Shown here: one piece after another, positions 11,738-23,200 of the stretch
Layout of the letters: every line of letters starts with the position of its first letter
Position numbering within the stretch: position 1 is the first letter of the stretch
Assembly (NCBI GenBank): GCA_027596075.1
Contig: JADGJC010000394.1
Coordinates: forward strand, 1-28,176
DNA from: Rhizophlyctis rosea
Taxonomy: Eukaryota; Chytridiomycota; Chytridiomycetes; Rhizophlyctidales; Rhizophlyctidaceae
Direction of reading: 5' to 3'
DNA length: 28,176 nucleotides
Position numbers and translations under genes: made by a program
The notes under the pieces: model-generated
Database searches by the model: none
What the model saw: the letters and a program-made list of their open reading frames with translations, nothing else
Told to the model about the DNA's origin: nothing

Positions 11738-14700
11738 TCAAGGAACATTAAACACCCCAACCGCCGTCAACAAATTCGCCCTCGTGAACTCCACATCATA
11801 CACCGGCGTCCGTTTCGTCGGGTATGTTCCCAACAAATCATTGCTACAAAGCACAACCCCAACAATAAATATCTTCATTCTCCAAAACCTCAACCCCAAA
11901 CAAGAAACCCAACTCACCTCATCTTCCCCCCACCAAACCCAGCACCCGCACCCCCTCCAAACGCCGCATCAACCTTAACCGCAACCTCCCTCGTGTCACT
12001 CTTCTTCACATCCCAAATCCTCACCGAACAATCACTCCCCCCACTCGCCAACACGTTCCCATCCGCACTGAAGGCGAGACTATACACCATTCCCGTGTGG
12101 CCGATCATGGATTTGATCTTACGTGATGACCCCAGATCCCAAAGACTGATTGCTTTGTCTTCGCCTGATGCGTAGAGGGAGTGATTTGATTGTTGGTGTG
12201 GCAGCCAGAATGTAAGGAAAACCTACCTGCAGTAGCAAGTGTCCTTCCATCCGGGGATACCGCCAACGCGTGAATGGCCCCAGTATGTCCCGTAAACAAC
12301 CTTACACAGTTCCCCTTTTGCACTTCCCACATCCGTGACGTCCGGTCACTCGATCCCGTAAAGACGTAATTGCAATTCGGATGGAATTTGACCACCTGTG
12401 CAGGAGCCACTTAATTGCCGCTCCACTCCACTCAGTACAAAAAGTCAAGCCATTCCCAGCTTACGTCGACGTCACTCAAATGACCCGCAAAGATCCTCAA
12501 CGGATGCACATGCTCGCAATTCCACAGTCTCGCGGTCCGATCATGACTCGCGGTAGCAAAGTATAAGCTCTCCGGACTGAATGCCACATCCCACACGGGA
12601 TAGTTGTGCCCTTTGTAAGCCACAACGTTTGTCATCGTGTCCAGACTCCACAGTCGAGCTGTACTCACGTGTTAGACGATGACGACATATGAGATTGAGC
12701 TGATAGGAAATGCATACCAGTCTTGTCTTCCGAACATGATAACAGATACCGTTGATCCGCACTGAAGCTCATGCCGTAAACCGGACCAGAATGGCCCACC
12801 AAACGGCGCGCGGATTGTGGTTGCTTCCCGTCCTCTATGAATAAAGAAAACTTAGCGTCACTGCTTCAGCCCAACGGAGCTCTCTGATCATGTCCTACCT
12901 TTGTCAGTATGCCCATTTGTTCGCATTTGTTTCGATCGGTCCAGGTTCCACAGCCGGATGAAAGATTCGGAAGATCCAGCAACAAGCATAGATGTGTCGG
13001 GTGACATCTTGGCACATGTTATGCTGAATGAAAGACAATCGATACGATGTTGTCCAATTTGTCCGATTGGACCAACATACCTGTCGTATGCGTTATGGAA
13101 TGTGTAGCAGCATATTGACGGCAGAACTGATGGGCCAAGATTTACTCGTTTCGATATCTCCCGCAGCGCCTTAATTTCCGTTTCGGCATCGAGAAGCTTT
13201 CTGTAAAGGCGGCAACTGGTTGGCGATTCTGTAGGACGGATGAAGAGGATATTGCATGAGAAGACTGCTCACCGAGGGGGTATCTTCACCATATCTCGCG
13301 TTGGTGCATCCACATTCGGCTCCTGTTTCACCTTCGCTAGTCCATCCAGTAGCATGGCATTCTCATCCCCTCCCTAGGTGATCTGTGGTCAATCAACGAG
13401 CCATTGCTGAACAGGTAAGGATGCAGCACTACTCACCGAGTCCTTCAGTCGTCGCTCCACTTCATTTACAAATGTAATATCGGGTGGTAAGAGTCCCAAC
13501 AGCAATGGCTGCTTCTTCCACTTCTCCAGGATTTCCGGTAGCACACCAGTGAGACCAACCGGGCCATCCGTCATCGTTTCATCCTTGACATCAGAAGCGG
13601 GTCTGTCACTCGAGACTGAAGCTTCCAGTCAGTGATGCTTGTTTGGCGAGGAAGTGATACCTCCGACAGCTTACCATTGATATTGACATACTCGTTCACC
13701 AACCGCAACAGCAAACTGAAGTGATTGTCCTGCAGGAAGCCGAGCAGCATCTCAAAAGAGTACCGGCTCATCCGAATGAAGAACTTTTGACTTCGAAACT
13801 GCCGTGCAGTCTCGTTCTCGGCGAGATGATGTTCATTTTTGATGGACGATAGGGCGTTTAGGACGCTGACATGAGTTTCCAGGTGATCGGAACGGTATAA
13901 GTCCCAAAAGCGACTTGCTAGGCGAAAGAAGGTATTCAATGATCCAACGCAATTGGGCTGAGTGAGCTGGTGCACCTAACTCTACCTTGCTCCGGTAACC
14001 GCTTTGCAATCAAATCAAGATATGCATGGACGAATATTGGGAAGAGAATCGTTCGGAGCTCAATCTGGGGAGATTGAACAAGTCATCATCAATAAGCATG
14101 CAGCGTTGCTTTCTCAAGTTTTCACGACCCCACTCCATCGTTCATGAGAAGCACAGGGTTTGATGTGCTTCTTCCAGCACACTGAGCTCTGACACAGTCC
14201 TGATCGTACAGTCCTGTCAGCCAGCACCGTATGACATGCTAACGGTATCTTTCTGCTGCCGTGATCCGTTTTCACAGTGTCATAATGTCATGCAAGCGCA
14301 GTCTTGCTTAATCAGGCACTTTTGTACCCTGCCGTCCTCCTCGCGCCCCTTTCTTCCAACCAAGCCCTTTTGTTCCCAAACGTTCTTCCCACCAGGTCCC
14401 AGCTCTTATTACCTTATACACATCAATCGAATTATCCACCCACTTCCTCAACCGATTATACGACTGCTCATACGCATTCGGGTTATTCGCCTCATTCTCG
14501 TTGTAAACGAGCAGGAAGTCGGGGATGGAAGGAGTTGGGGTAGACGCGGACGATGGCCCTGCGGCAAATTCTTTTGACTCGGCGGAAAGTTGTGCTGCGG
14601 ACTTTGTGAGGACTTCTTGGGTGAGTTGTTCTGCTGTTTGGTGGTAGCCTGTGGGAAGGGGGATGAGTGGAACGATCTGGCTGTGGGGAAGGGGGTGTGG

Positions 14701-14764
14701 GTCGCGTACCGTGAGCTCTGAGGTAGTCCGCGACCTTTCTTTCGATTGAACGAGGGTCGTCCAT
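11738..14764 (-). CDS. TAF5: Transcription initiation factor TFIID subunit 5 (TAF5)
   Basis: TAF5 is a scaffold of TFIID (and in many fungi SAGA) for Pol II initiation. Thirteen exons on the complement join without phase conflict: 11738-11843, 11918-12164, 12227-12395, 12465-12658, 12718-12834, 12899-13023, 13081-13200, 13273-13373, 13437-13615, 13675-13917, 13986-14064, 14413-14648, 14710-14764; product 656 residues. In order: a LisH motif ([20 protein letters not shown]), a variable Ser/Pro linker, the NTD2 helical domain ([20 protein letters not shown], then [10 protein letters not shown] and [18 protein letters not shown]), a linker with TFHNAYDS, and six or seven WD40 repeats ([91 protein letters not shown]). 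It ends with the family-typical [21 protein letters not shown] glycine-rich insert ([13 protein letters not shown]) precedes the last exon. The start is supported by the LisH-initial MDDPR. Confidence 0.96.
14065..14412 (-). other. Long intron (348 nt) in TAF5
   Basis: The donor GTAATA follows DNSIDVYK and the acceptor CCCCAG precedes IELRTILFP, which are adjacent in other TAF5 proteins. All other introns in this gene are roughly 50-75 nt. I see no RNA gene or conserved frame inside it; a short plus-strand frame at 14236-14577 overlaps exon sequence and is a shadow. Confidence 0.8.
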
Positions 14765-15450
14765 GGTGGTGGTGTTGGGTGGAAGGCAGGTTGCCCTCTG
14801 TTGTTGCTCTGTCTACTGTTTGGACGGAGGAAATCGTAGTCTCGCAGATGAGGCATGCAGACGTGAAAGCGGTCAGCCTGCCATGCATATATGGGACCCG
14901 AAGGGCTGTCTGGCCTGTCCAGTGTCGACTGCTGCGGGAATCGCGAATCATGAGCCTGAGCAGGTGAGCAACCGTGACTCCAGCCAAGCCCGCTCAGATT
15001 CCAATAAAAGGAAACCCCCCCCTCCTGAACCCTGCTATCTCTTCGTCCCACACATTTCCTCACTTCCCCATGCACGATCTTCTGCACATACGTCGCAATA
15101 GGCCTTTAACCCGATCTGTGTACGCCATCTTCACTTCGAACCCTAACCAAGACTCGCCCGACCTTTCGCTAAGCTAGAGGCCCCCGACGCATTCCTAACC
15201 AAGAGTCCACCTGACCTGCCAACCTTGAGTTGTCGGACAACTCATAACCCTGCGGGCTAATCTGACTCTTAACCTGCGAATGCCCCGGCACGCCTCTTAA
15301 CCTGTCGAGAGCTTGCGGACTCGAGGCTTAACCTGCGGTTCCAGCTGAAGATGGTGGGGGTAGCTGTTTCAGCGACACGCTCTCTGCATGTGGGGTGTGG
15401 ACCATAGGTGAGTCTTCGGCACTGGCGCTGGAGGAGCAGAGCAAGAAGGG
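14765..15450. other. Upstream region of TAF5 with degenerate TAACC-containing repeats
   Basis: This holds the TAF5 promoter and 5' UTR. From about 15125 to 15335 the plus strand shows loosely repeated words: CCTAACCAAGA at two sites (near 15139 and 15194) each followed by a GACC, then CTTAACCTG at 15267-15345 three or four times. The unit is irregular and not a telomere repeat. No supported gene was found; a 112-codon plus-strand frame at 14763-15101 lacks recognisable features. Confidence 0.4.
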
Positions 15451-15555
15451 GGTGGTAGCTGGTGGGGACTGGAAGGTGTGAGCCCGCGCACTTTCAGTTT
15501 CTGTCGGATGGAGCAATGTGTGTAAGCCCCTGCACACAAAGCTGCATCACCATCC
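15451..15555 (+). repeat. Direct repeat, copy 1 (~105 bp)
   Basis: It begins GGTGGTAGCTGGT and contains GTGTGAGCCCGCGCAC (15476) and GTGTGTAAGCCCCTGCAC (15518), ending GCATCACCATCC. The next copy, about 113 bp downstream, repeats the same order of words with small changes. The two inner words are also similar to one another, so each copy may itself be a duplicated ~45-bp unit. Confidence 0.8.
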
Positions 15556-15563
15556 TTGCTTCT

Positions 15564-15678
15564 GGAGGTAGCTGGTAAGGGACTGGGAAGTGTGAGCCCG
15601 CGCACTTTTCAGTCTCTTACTAGGTGGAAAAGGTCGTGTGTAAGCCCGTGCACGCGAACGACTCCACCACCTCCCCTT
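15564..15678 (+). repeat. Direct repeat, copy 2 (~115 bp)
   Basis: It begins GGAGGTAGCTGGT and contains GTGTGAGCCCGCGCAC (15590) and GTGTGTAAGCCCGTGCAC (15636), ending CCACCACCTCCCC. Compared with copy 1 it has small insertions between the two inner words. The copies are imperfect, which points to an old duplication. No open frame is preserved across both. Confidence 0.8.
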
Positions 15679-15744
15679 TGGTAAAGGTGATGGGGACTGT
15701 GATCCTCCAAACGGCGTCGTTCCGTTTCAACAAAACTTTTTTCC

Positions 15745-15815
15745 GCTCTGGCCTTTTGGTGGACGCTTACTTCCCTGTGAAGTATTGCGGCAGGGTTCGA
15801 GCCCCTGACAGAGCT
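15745..15815 (+). pseudogene. tRNA-like fold, possible tRNA-Gln(CTG) pseudogene or tRNA-derived SINE head
   Basis: A complete cloverleaf order can be drawn. The acceptor GCTCTGG pairs with ACAGAGC at 6 of 7 positions. The anticodon arm TACTT-CCCTGTG-AAGTA has a perfect 5-bp stem and a 7-nt loop with CTG at the anticodon place. The variable loop is TGCGG, and the T arm CAGGG-TTCGAGC-CCCTG is perfect and contains a B box (GGTTCGAGCCC). Against a working tRNA: position 33 is C instead of U, position 37 is a pyrimidine, the D arm does not fold well, the A-box (TGGCCTTTTGG) is degenerate, and no oligo-T terminator follows closely. A decayed tRNA gene or SINE head explains this better than a functional tRNA. 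Confidence 0.45.
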
Positions 15816-16431
15816 TATTATGATTGTGATTGATGCTGGTGACTGCTTCGCAATGTCTCTGTCGTGGTCATGTTTTAGTTGGATGCCAATGTGTATTACT
15901 TGTTGCTATTACTTCTAAAATACTGTAATACAGCTCAATATATCACGTCTATCAACCTATTATCTTCTGCCTCACGGGCATCTGACCAACAACCACCGTG
16001 GGAACGGGTTTGCCTACCCTCGTAAATTGACGTCTGCTCCTCAGGTTGGCGACTGTGGAAGTCAGGGCAAAACGGCCCTGAAAGCCGATGCTTATCCTTG
16101 CAGGAAAGCATCAAAGTTAGGATCTTGCACATAAGATAGTGATGCTTAATAGGTTTCCCCAATGTCATAATATGACTTTGCCGAAGCTGCCAATCTGACA
16201 CGACAGTCTTACAATGTGCAAAGCGCTCGATTTAGATTGAATATTGCTTTCTTCATACGGGCAATGAGCAGGACAGTCGCATCAGCTATATTTTTGTTCG
16301 CGTACTCGCAAAACCCTACCCTACCCAGCAAAATCATTGTTCCATCCCAAATGGTCCTATCCAAAGCTAATGCAAACAACTATCTACATACATACAAGAG
16401 ACGCTAAAATGCCCATACACCAAATCCCCCA
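15816..16431. other. Intergenic DNA, nothing recognised
   Basis: This lies between the tRNA-like element and the 3' end of the minus-strand membrane protein gene, so its right part is likely that gene's 3' UTR. Frames at 15935-16201 (minus) and 16216-16407 (plus) have no recognisable features. Confidence 0.4.
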
Positions 16432-19400
16432 CTACCTAGCCTGCCCGCCATGCTGACTCAACCTCCAATCCCTAATAACATTCGGCACCTCCTCATCACT
16501 ATACCCCTCCTCCGCATCCTTAAAGCTCGCATCCGTACTACTATCCTTCCTCCTCATCGTCCCCCTCCCCCACTCCGCCGGCGGCGTAACCGAATCCTCC
16601 GGCGCAGTCTCAAACCCAGCCTCCGCCTCCGAACTCTCCAAACTAACCCTAGCCCTATCCTCCGGTGCAGTAGCATAATCACTCCCCGTAGATATCTTAT
16701 TGGCCCCAATACCACCACTACCTTCCCCCTCCGTAGCCGTCATAAACGACGGCGTAACACTATGTTGTGAGATCCGCCGTACGCGATCCTCGTCGGCTGT
16801 GAAGTAACTATCTGATGGTGTGATGCTTGTTTTCGATGAGAAACTGCCGCCCCCAATCCCACCCCTTCTTCTCGATCTCCGCCGCGTAAGTGTTTGCTGA
16901 AGTGGCATTGGCGCCATGAAAGGCGGACTTTCGCCCATTCCCGTCATCAAAGGCGGTGTTCCCGGCGTCCCGACCGTTGCAGATGTTCGCCCGCTTGCAA
17001 AGGACGTGAACGATGAATGCCGAGACTGCTTATCGCTTCTCGCGAGGGATGGTTCCGATTGTGCGTCGTATCCTGCCGACGAGGCCACGGAATTCGTTCG
17101 ATGGAGGGATGAGGTAAACCACTTGTTTGGACTTTGCGTTAGAGGTATGGCTTCGCGAGGTGGTTCGTCGTGGGAGTCGACGGTGGCGAAACTGCCGAAG
17201 GATGTCCGGCGTGGTAGTGTGGGACTTGATTCGTTCCAGTCGGGCTGGAGCTGACTTAGACCAATGGGCATGTGGGATACTGCTGCTGAGGCTTTTGGGG
17301 TGACGGGTGATGGTGTTGATTGTGTTGATGGAGCGATGATGGTGTCGCGATGGTTTGGAGGAGGTGACTGTTCCATTGAGGGTCGGACAGTCCCGACAGA
17401 GGATCGTCTCTCGTCATTCCCCAGAGGCGCTGCAAGCCCGACAACTGTGGATGTGTTCTCGCTTGAGGTGCTGTACCTCTGTGATGGATCGTATGACGCC
17501 CTGTTATTAGAATCTTTTGCGATGAAATGATCAGATTGTCTGGAGATGGCGGATTTGTTGCGGACGAGGGACGCTTTGTCGTCCACTTCCAGGCTATCGG
17601 GGTTGCCGTTTTGCTGTGAACTGGATCCCAAAGTTGCGTCACTCAAGTTGGGTGCTTTTGGTTGCGGCTCTGCAGAGGTAGGTGTCAATTCTGCAGAGGA
17701 TTCACCACCGACCGATGATGCTGCTGCTGCCGCCGCAATTGGAAGCGCGGTGTCTGTCCCGAACGTGTTTGGCGATGACTCGTACTGGCTAACTGTAGGA
17801 TGATGTTTTGGATCATTCAGAAACTCTGACTTCAGACCGCCTCCCAACGCCTCAGTGTTCAACTCCTGTACCGCTGCCCCGTTCTTCTCTCCCCGGGCCC
17901 TCCGTCGGCGTCGTCGTTGCCAGCACAAAAGCAGCGCCAAAAACAGGCACACAACCACGCATGCAAGCACTATCATCGCAATTCCCACCGCACTGAGACC
18001 CTTCCCTCCGCCTTCAGCGAATTGCGGGCCTCCCTCTGGTCCCACCCCGTTATTGGTCCCCGAGCTATTCGCAATTGACGCATTGACTGCAATCAGCGTG
18101 CCCACTATGATCATACTCCCATTGGCGGAAATGGCAGGTACAGTAAGGCGGGATTGACTTTGGTGGGTCAGTGTCCACAACGATTGTAAGAAGTTGGAGC
18201 CGTTAGATAGGTCGTACGCCGTCACGCTGGTCGGTGTCGAAGTGAGCAATCGTCCGCTAGGGGACAGAAGTATGGACGCATTCGAGCACTGCACGTCATC
18301 ACTTAGTCCCAATGGAATGATACGCCCTTCCTGAACCGTTAGCCGCACCAGCCTGCCAACCCCGTCCTTCATGCTGGTGCAGGCATATAGCCAATTCCTC
18401 TTTTCATCAACGGCAACAACACTTTTCGACAAAGCCGCATCCGTCTGATTCAGCGCAGCATTCGCAACTGTCCATACGCGATCCCACCCAATGCCAATAG
18501 GCATGGAAGTATTGTAAGCATGGATGCCATCGATGCTGTTGACGATGACCAGATCGGAGCGGGATGGTATTGGTTGTAGAGTGGACCCTGGAGGGAGATT
18601 GGTAGGCGTAAATCCAGCGCTTACTGGTAAGGATGATTTGCTGAAAGCGAACCCGGTTCCGCTCGCCATCATGAGGAATGTGTGCGCTTGCTGTTGCCCT
18701 GACGGAGCGGCGACCAAAGACTCCGCCACGCCATACCCGATGGGGTCGCATGTAAAATTTGAGGTTGAACGAACGGGCATCGTCACAATACAGCTCTGAT
18801 AGTGCACTGAGCATCATTTGAAAAGGGAATCAGGATTACAATCAAATCACGCAAGAACGAAAGACGGTACCTTCTTCCCGGGCACATCCATAAATGGTTG
18901 ACCCATCTTTGGATAGGACAGGCGATAACGGCAACCCACTTGGTGTGGAGTAAAATTTGATGTCCTCCAAGCCCACCCACTTGTCGCCTTCTCTCCGCAC
19001 CGTAACGAGGTATATGCGTGATGGTTTTTGACCTGCGATTGGTGGTGCATCCTGATCGACCGCTACCCATAACAGAGCTACGCTATCTCCCAATGCGTAC
19101 AGATGGATCTCATCATTTGATCCACCTGGCATATTGTAGGTTCCCGGCACATCAATCGACGCGGTGATATTTGCATTACTGTTAACTTGGACCAATCGCC
19201 ATTGAAATTGCCCGCTTCCCGCTTGTTGTTGCCGACCGATACAGAACCATGCTGCCCCACCATTGTCGATTACAGCCGGAGTCTGCAGTTCCCAAGCTTT
19301 TCCTGAACTTCCAGTGTCGGACAGGAGGGCCCCAACGTCATGAAAGGTTTTGTTCGCCGCTAAAAGCTGTGGATTCAGTATCGGTTCCGATAAATCAAGA

Positions 19401-19600
19401 TAATCGACGAATTTACCTGCCGGAATTTCGAAGGTAAGCTGACCAGTGCCCCAGGAATCGTACTGAGGTTGACGGAACGCTTGAGGTTGACAGAAAGTGG
19501 GTCCTGACAACCACAATAGCAGAGGAAGGATGGAAAGGAAAAGGCGTACAAAGGCCCTTCTGAGGGAGATCCTGTCCCTTCTGATGACACCCATTGACAT
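16432..19600 (-). CDS. Type I single-pass membrane protein: beta-propeller-like ectodomain, Ser-rich cytoplasmic tail
   Basis: Two exons, 18871-19600 and 16432-18806, joined by a 64-nt intron (GTACCG...GCTCAG), give 1,034 residues. Residues 1-38 form a basic start followed by a hydrophobic signal sequence (RLFLSILPLLLWLSGPTFC). The ectodomain to about 512 has repeated patterns such as AVDEKRNWLYACTS, SPVLSKDGSTIYGCA and ILLSPSGRLLTS, typical of quinoprotein/PQQ-like or WD-like propeller blades, and many N-glycosylation sites (NKT, NIT, NTS, NQT, NAS, NGS). A membrane helix (about 513-538) is followed by a stop-transfer cluster QRRRRRRARGEK. The 490-residue tail is Ser/Thr/Pro-rich and disordered, and near its end carries repeated TADED/TAPED-type motifs. 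A cell-surface sensor or adhesion role would fit the topology but is inference; I do not recognise a named family. The start at 19600 gives the signal peptide; the next in-frame Met is two residues on. Confidence 0.85.
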
Positions 19601-20284
19601 TCTCCGCCGTATGGCCTTTGCGTTGGGTACCGTAGAGCGGCTTGTTATAGGACAACCGACAAGCTACCTATGTTCCTATGCCCAGACGAGCCAACTGCAT
19701 CTGCAATTCTGAATGGAGGGGAAGAGCGCAAAACCCCTTTCACTTCCAACTTTATCACGACATCTGGTGGTACAGCAGTCGCACACCCAAACAAAGGCGC
19801 GATGTGCGTTGACGTGATGTAACCAAATTGGGTCATATCATATGATAGTAAACAAAAGCCATCCCATCTGTCTCACTCACACACAACCCAACTGCCACGC
19901 CTCCACTTTTTCCCACACTTTCATCTCCATCACACAATCTTCCCACGCGTCCAAACTTTTCACTTTACCCCAAACGTTTGCATAGTCTTTAAGCAATCTA
20001 CTGGTGGAGGGATCTGCTCACATTATACTTGTGCAAGTGTGCATCTGACATTCAGGCAGGTAACACCGCAAATATCGGTAGGAGTGGTAGGGTTTGATCA
20101 AGTCTTTCAAATTGCACTCCGATTGACAAAACTCGTCTCATGATACAGCCACACTCTTGCGTGCTTATTCTTACTCGATGCCAAGTCCTCTCAGTTGATC
20201 AAACAGATATGGAGAATCAACAGGCATGCGGTTGATAGTGTTTATCCAGAATGCTAGTTGTCACTAACAGATCATCCCATTTAG
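19601..20284. promoter_or_regulatory. Divergent upstream region between the membrane protein and coiled-coil genes
   Basis: The flanking genes point away from each other, so both promoters should be here. From 19858 to 19975 the plus strand is strongly pyrimidine-rich (C/T/A, few G). The first exon of the coiled-coil gene may lie at the right end: an ATG at 20209 (MENQQ) would need a GC-AG intron from 20224 to 20284 to join the first certain exon. Confidence 0.4.
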
Positions 20285-23200
20285 CGGACTGTCAGAACTG
20301 ACAAACCCTTCTTCGCTGCTGGCTTTACGAATGGTGGTCTGTCGCGAAGCAGATCATCTTCTGGGTTGTCGTGGAATGTAGGATTCGGTCGATCTTCCAG
20401 ACAAAGCTCCTCCGTCCTCCCAAATCGTCCAACATCCGGATTGTTTGATTTACATCCTCTCAGTCGGAATGAGGAAGGGCCGCTAGATGATACGCAGGAA
20501 CAAAATTCACACAACGTCACACCAGAAGCCGACCAGCAGCACTACCACAAACGACAATCATTGCCGCGTCCGATGGAGACAACAATGAGCGACGGAACCG
20601 GCTGCGTTGCACCAGTAGTTTCGAGCGAGGATGCATCTCGATCCGCCGAAGCGTTGACAGACACTGAGGAGCAAGAACACAGTGGCGCTTCTAGTATTGG
20701 TGACGGACGTATCATTAATGATGCTGCTACCACCCAACCTGTCGAGGATTTCCAACACAATGAAAATAGCCCTTCAAGTAAGGAGTAGCACTCACTGCGT
20801 CTGGAATTATCGACCTTAACAATCATGCAGATCTGCCGAATGAACCACTCCGGACAATCAGTTTTCAGCCGCCATCACCAGGTACAGCGCGAAAGAGGCA
20901 TCCAAGGGCTTTTTGATTGCTGAATCTGATCAAATCATACGGTTTCAGATCGCCCGATCTTCAATGCTGCTTCTCCATGGGCTTATCCAAGCCCTCCGTA
21001 CACATGCAAACCCTCACATACACCTGAGGCAAGGAAGAACATCCAGCCCTACCGAGATCTGACCATAAAACCGCTGGCTCCTGTGCTCAATGTTGTCACC
21101 GGTGCCAGCCCGTCACCTGCAGCCAGTCGGTCTCCTCGCCCACGAAGTTTAGAGAGAATTTCCTCGGATGTCACAACGGATATTGTGCCTGCTACTGGCG
21201 GATCAGACGTCGAAAATGATCTTGCAATGGTAATGATGTCCATTGCAGAGCGGATGCATCGCACGACTGAGGACCGACAGAAGGAAGTTCAACGTTTGGT
21301 GAGTCAGCTCAAATCGGACGCGAGAACCAAATCTACACAAGATGCTGATATCCCTGTCGAAGGCGGAAGAGCTGGACAAAGCACACGGCACTATCGACCA
21401 ACAAGGTTCTCTGATCAAGAAGCTCAACGAAAATTGCAGAATGATCATTCAAGCCGCCGATGGTCAAAGTGAGAAACTTCAAACCAATCGCGCGAGGTAG
21501 AGTGTAGCGTATGCTTTGATGCGGAACACATCGCTTATGATTGCGAATCAGGATCGATAAGCTGAAACAGACTTGCAAGTTATACTCGATGACCCTGCAC
21601 AAGCTGGACAAGTTAATCAAAGATGCGGAGAAAGAGAAACATGATCTCATATTGTCTATTGATACACTCAAGCGCGGTAAGTCCGAAGTGCGCATGCCCT
21701 TGTCAAAAACTTCTGAAAATGCCACCCAGATCGTGACGATGCTGTTCGTGATCGGCAAAAACTGGATGCAGAAATGAAGCAGTGGGAGCTCAAAGGTAAA
21801 TACTTCCCACTATCATACCATGCAGACTCTCAATCGATTGATGTTTGTGATTAGCAACGGAGCTCCAGTCAGCCATGTCTGGCCAACTGCACTTGGCGCT
21901 GAAAGAGAAGGAGGCGTCGATTCAACAACAACAACAAGTCACAGCCCAAGTCGACACACTCACTACCCAGTTGGCGCAAGCTCGGCAGCAATACCTGGAT
22001 GATCTCGCTTCTCGGAAGATTGATGTCTCAAACGAGTTGGAGAGGGCTAAGAACACTTCCGGTAAGTGCTTGCCCAAACCCCATTAATTGATTTGTAATT
22101 TCAAATACTTTGCATCAGAGCTACTTCGGAAAGAGCTGCACTCTGTACACGTGGAAAAGCAAGTTCAGGCCGACAAAGCTCAGCAGCTTGCTGTCGAAGA
22201 ACAAACAAAAGTGCAAAAGCTTGAAGGAGATATTAAGCGGTTGCATAACATCCAGGAAGAAGCAGAAGACGCCAAGCGCCGACTGCAAAGAGATTTAGAG
22301 CGCGTTCAAAACGAGCTCTCGGCAGTTCAATCAGACCTCAGCCACACAAAAAGTCGATGTGAGCAACTTGGCGCAGAATTGAGGGAGTCACGGGAAGAAG
22401 CGGAACACCTTCGGGCAGAGTCCATTCGAATCAGAGAGGATCTTGGCAGCGAGTTGGAGCAGAGTCGCAACCGGTGAGTCCTGATGCCATTGGGACAGTT
22501 GATTTGCTACTCATTATCCGCGGCATAGGCTCGCCGTCGTTGAACGCGCCTCAAAGGCAAAAGAACATGAGCTTGAGGACGAGCGAAATCGACTTCTGCG
22601 AGAGGTGGCTTCCCTGCAGCAATTCCAAGCGCAGCTTTCTGAGAAGTGAATAATGTTCCCATTTTGCCGACATGGCAATTTGCGCTGACTTCTTGAGAAG
22701 GAACGAAAATGTCGACGTGACCCTCAAAACGCTCAGTGAAGCTCAGCGTCAAGAGATCGAATCTCTGACGGCCCGCAGCGTTTCTCTGCAGAATCTCTTG
22801 ACACAGGAGCAACTGTCAAGAGCTGACGACGCAAACAAACATCATGAACAGTTGAAGGACGTGCAGCAGAGGTAATTTCGTACGTCCAATCAGCCTTTTG
22901 TACGTTCTCACGCGTTACGTTCACAGAGCCGACGAACGGTATTTGAAAGCCCACGAAGACTTCAATCACAAAGTCGGTATCCTTTCAGCTAACATCGAAG
23001 AGCTGCAAGCGACGTAAGTTACTTGACCTTTGTTGCAACTACATGATGATTGAACATATGAATGACAGTTTGGCAACCACCGAACGAAGCCACCAGCGAC
23101 TCATCAAGGAGCATGCCGAGGACATCGAAAGATGGCAGCAGAAGTGTCAGAAGCATATTGACGAGCAAGAAAAGCATGAGGTACGAGTCCTTTTCATTAC

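Noticed and set aside
14763..15101. 112-codon plus-strand frame opposite the TAF5 start
   Set aside because: It overlaps the TAF5 first codons and promoter; composition is mixed and no motif is seen.
15125..15345. Possible interstitial telomere repeat (TAACC words)
   Set aside because: The words are spaced irregularly by 20-50 bases of unrelated sequence and never form a tandem hexamer array.
16916..17254. 112-codon plus-strand frame
   Set aside because: It is antisense to the long coding exon of the membrane protein and shares its codon pattern in mirror image.
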